Of a stretch of 64,000 nt of DNA, positions 62,579 through 64,000 are shown piece after piece. Source of the stretch: Halomonas borealis (lineage in GTDB: Bacteria; Pseudomonadota; Gammaproteobacteria; Pseudomonadales; Halomonadaceae); NCBI RefSeq assembly GCF_004798905.1, contig NZ_SDMO01000001.1, forward strand, positions 248,001-312,000. The letters are read 5' to 3'. Within the stretch, counting starts at the first letter, position 1, and every line of letters begins with the position of its first letter. The translations under genes and the position numbers were made by a program. Below the pieces are notes generated by a model. The model saw nothing but the letters and a program-made list of their open reading frames with translations, had not been told where the DNA came from and made no database searches.

Positions 62579-62668
62579 TGGCGGAGGGACAGGGATTCGA
62601 ACCCTGGGAAGGCTCTCACCTTCGCCGGTTTTCAAGACCGGTGCATTCAACCGCTCTGCCATCCCTCC
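62579..62668 (-). tRNA. tRNA-Ser (anticodon UGA)
   Basis: 90 nt with encoded CCA. It begins GGAGGGATGGCAGAGCGGTT, the anticodon stem-loop reads CCGGTCTTGAAAACCGG, a long variable arm typical of Ser follows, and the T-loop is GGTTCGAATCC. tRNA-Ser 3' ends are common integration sites; the island lies on this gene's 3' side. Confidence 0.97.
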
Positions 62669-62753
62669 GGCTCACGGCGATGCATATTACCAACTTTCCT
62701 GATTAGGTCAAGAGTTTCATGCGATCAATGTGTTACCGCCGCGTTCACGGGCT

Positions 62754-63341
62754 TCACTCGGCGCCGACGGGGCGCTTGTTCCAATGGCGCTTGATGGTCG
62801 CGATGCTCAGCCCGGAACGCGCCGCCGCCTGTGACTGGCTGACGCCCTGCGCCTTGAGCCTCTGCACCCTGTCGGTGGTGTCCGTGGCGACGGGGCGCCC
62901 GAGCTTGCTGCCCCGACGCCGAGCTCGTTCAAGGCCTTCCCGTGTCCGCTCGCCGATTCGCTTACGCTCGAACTCGGCGAAGGCCTCGAACACCCGGAAG
63001 ATCCCCTGCCCCTCGTGGCTCGTCAGGTCATGCATCGGCACGTCCAGCGAGACCACCCGTATGCCACCCTCGGCGAGGTGCGCGATGCTACGCCGCAGGT
63101 CGATGTTGTCACCGCCCAACCGGTCCAGCGTCAGCACGACCAGGGTGTCGCCGGGCTCGAGCTTGTGCTCGACCATGCTGCGAAAGGCCGGGCGCTGCAT
63201 CGCCGGGAGCGCGCCCTGCACGGCCTCGCTGACCACCCGATAAGGCTCGATCGAGTAGCCGGCGGCCTCGATGATCCCGACCTGAGCATCGAGCGCCGAT
63301 TCCACGGCGCCGATGCGGCAATAGGCGAAGGTCCTTCCCAT
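62754..63341 (-). CDS. Serine recombinase-family protein lacking catalytic serine
   Basis: 195 residues. The resolvase domain (YCRIGAVESALDAQ, VVLTLDRLGGDNIDLRRSIAHLAEGGIRVVSLD) and the linker helix and helix-turn-helix (KLGRPVATDTTDRVQRLKAQGVSQSQAAARSGLSIATIKRHW) are clear. The usual RVSTxxQ is RIGAVES, so the nucleophile Ser is Gly. DRLxR is DRLGG. The protein may bind DNA without cutting it. No inverted repeats were found nearby. Confidence 0.8.
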   Translation of the reverse strand: MGRTFAYCRIGAVESALDAQVGIIEAAGYSIEPYRVVSEAVQGALPAMQRPAFRSMVEHKLEPGDTLVVLTLDRLGGDNIDLRRSIAHLAEGGIRVVSLDVPMHDLTSHEGQGIFRVFEAFAEFERKRIGERTREGLERARRRGSKLGRPVATDTTDRVQRLKAQGVSQSQAAARSGLSIATIKRHWNKRPVGAE

Positions 63342-63656
63342 GCGACTGTCTCCCGGCGAGGGGGGGCGCTTGCCCTTTCACGCCTCGCTAGTATCAATTA
63401 ATGCTTATTTAGTGATACTAACGATACACGGCTTCATCGGTATCAACAACGCGATAACGGCCATTGTCGATGCCTGATGCTGTCATCCGAGGATGTCGAT
63501 CCGGGCATGATACGCATGGTGCTCTACGGCGGGTTCATCCCATCGGAGACGATGCGTCGGTCGCGAGACGAGAGAATGCGGGCGAGAGAGGCAGGAAGGC
63601 AGGAAACGAGTCAATCCGCGATGCGGGGCGGCCAGTGCCGCCCCGGCCTTAACGGA
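63342..63656. other. Intergenic region
   Basis: AT-rich just before the recombinase gene (its promoter), then GC-rich without a credible gene. I see no operator or hairpin. Confidence 0.4.
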
Positions 63657-63815
63657 TCATCGCTTGGCGATGATCCATACCGCATGGATGATCCCGGGAA
63701 TATAGCCCAGTAGGGTCAGCAGGATATTGATCCAGAAATGCAGGCCTAAGCCGACCTGAAGAAAGACCCCTACCGGGGGTAGAAGAATCGCGAACAGTAT
63801 GCGGATCAAGTCCAT
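63657..63815 (-). CDS. Pmp3/YqaE-family small membrane protein
   Basis: 52 residues, two helices: IRILFAILLPPVGVFLQVGLG and ILLTLLGYIPGIIHAVWII, the Pmp3/YqaE signature. These proteins are induced by salt and membrane stress. AAGGAG precedes the ATG at 63815. It lies on the probable chromosomal side of tRNA-Ser. Confidence 0.93.
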   Translation of the reverse strand: MDLIRILFAILLPPVGVFLQVGLGLHFWINILLTLLGYIPGIIHAVWIIAKR

Positions 63816-64000
63816 CGGAATGCTCCTTGTGTTAATCACTTCGCATCATCGTGGTCATGCGACCCCGACGGTCATTATGACACCCTCACCCAAGGCCCCA
63901 CACGTACGATCGTAAGGGATCCCTGAGCGGCGATCCACACCCGACCTCGAGCCTGGACGGTGTCTTTGTCGTGGTGCACCGAGCATCGCATCTCGATAGC

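Noticed and set aside
63477-63713. Plus-strand ORF between recombinase and Pmp3 genes
   Set aside because: No SD, Arg/Gly-rich and no recognisable motif; it overlaps the Pmp3 gene end.

Overview
The window looks like part of a high-GC gammaproteobacterial chromosome or large plasmid, most likely from a Halomonas-type halophile (inferred from protein style; no species-specific marker was read). It is dominated by a heavy-metal resistance island. The right end carries a tRNA-Ser(UGA) gene, and the island probably lies on the 3' side of that gene.

Layout. 0-8.3 kb, mostly minus strand: a Zn/Cd/Pb block with a P1B-ATPase overlapping lspA and followed by lnt, a divergent MerR regulator, a ZIP remnant, an M23 peptidase, a DsbA-like protein and a CDF exporter. 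8.7-10.5 kb: a nickel pair (nreA-like CsoR/RcnR repressor and His-tailed NreB-like MFS pump) behind a C-tract operator. 10.5-20 kb: a graveyard of ISL3, IS21 and IS66 elements around an AT-rich satellite-like module (YagK/YfjJ protein, unknown gene, AlpA) and a helicase/primase-like gene with a ruined Walker A. 20-23.7 kb: a recombination module (zinc-ribbon protein, DUF932, small ORF, ERF annealase, YqaJ exonuclease, RadC) with a GC hairpin after most genes.

23.8-35.2 kb: periplasmic copper handling (two DUF411 proteins, a Met-rich Spy-like protein, His-tailed cytochrome c, cupredoxin, CopR/CopS-type two-component system, CopA oxidase, CopB). Parts exist in three rearranged copies. 35.3-39.3 kb: an IS3 remnant, an AT-rich OafA-type acyltransferase and an intact IS5-family element. 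39.5-41.4 kb: a copA/copB remnant, a VTT/TVP38 membrane protein and a small HMA-like protein.

41.9-50.8 kb, the most unusual part: eight tightly overlapping genes for a complex-I-like membrane assembly, NuoA, a single NuoB-like/metal-binding/NuoD-like fusion, then NuoH, J, K, L, M and N. There is no NuoC, E, F, G or I. The fusion protein lacks the N2 iron-sulphur cysteines and instead carries two CPMHPE...CPKCGM heavy-metal domains plus long His-rich stretches. The copper ATPase 10 kb away carries the same domain pair. I read this as a candidate ion-translocating complex in which metal binding has replaced redox chemistry.

50.9-58.4 kb, minus strand: a frameshifted ferritin-like gene, an APC permease, a YncE-type beta-propeller, a Cu+-ATPase with tandem heavy-metal domains, a SHOCT protein, an ICMT-type methyltransferase, DUF5676 and YHS proteins. 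59-62.3 kb: a PhaC-like DUF3141 protein, an intact ferritin-like paralogue and CcdA. 62.5-64 kb: tRNA-Ser, a serine recombinase lacking its catalytic serine, and a Pmp3/YqaE peptide.

Two repeated regulatory motifs tie the island together. One is a direct repeat of TTCAG with an 11-bp period, seen six times near copper genes and proposed as the operator of the local CopR. The other is a TTGACC...TTGGG.AACAC...GG MerR/CueR-like promoter, seen three times. All identifications are by eye from protein motifs; no database search was run.
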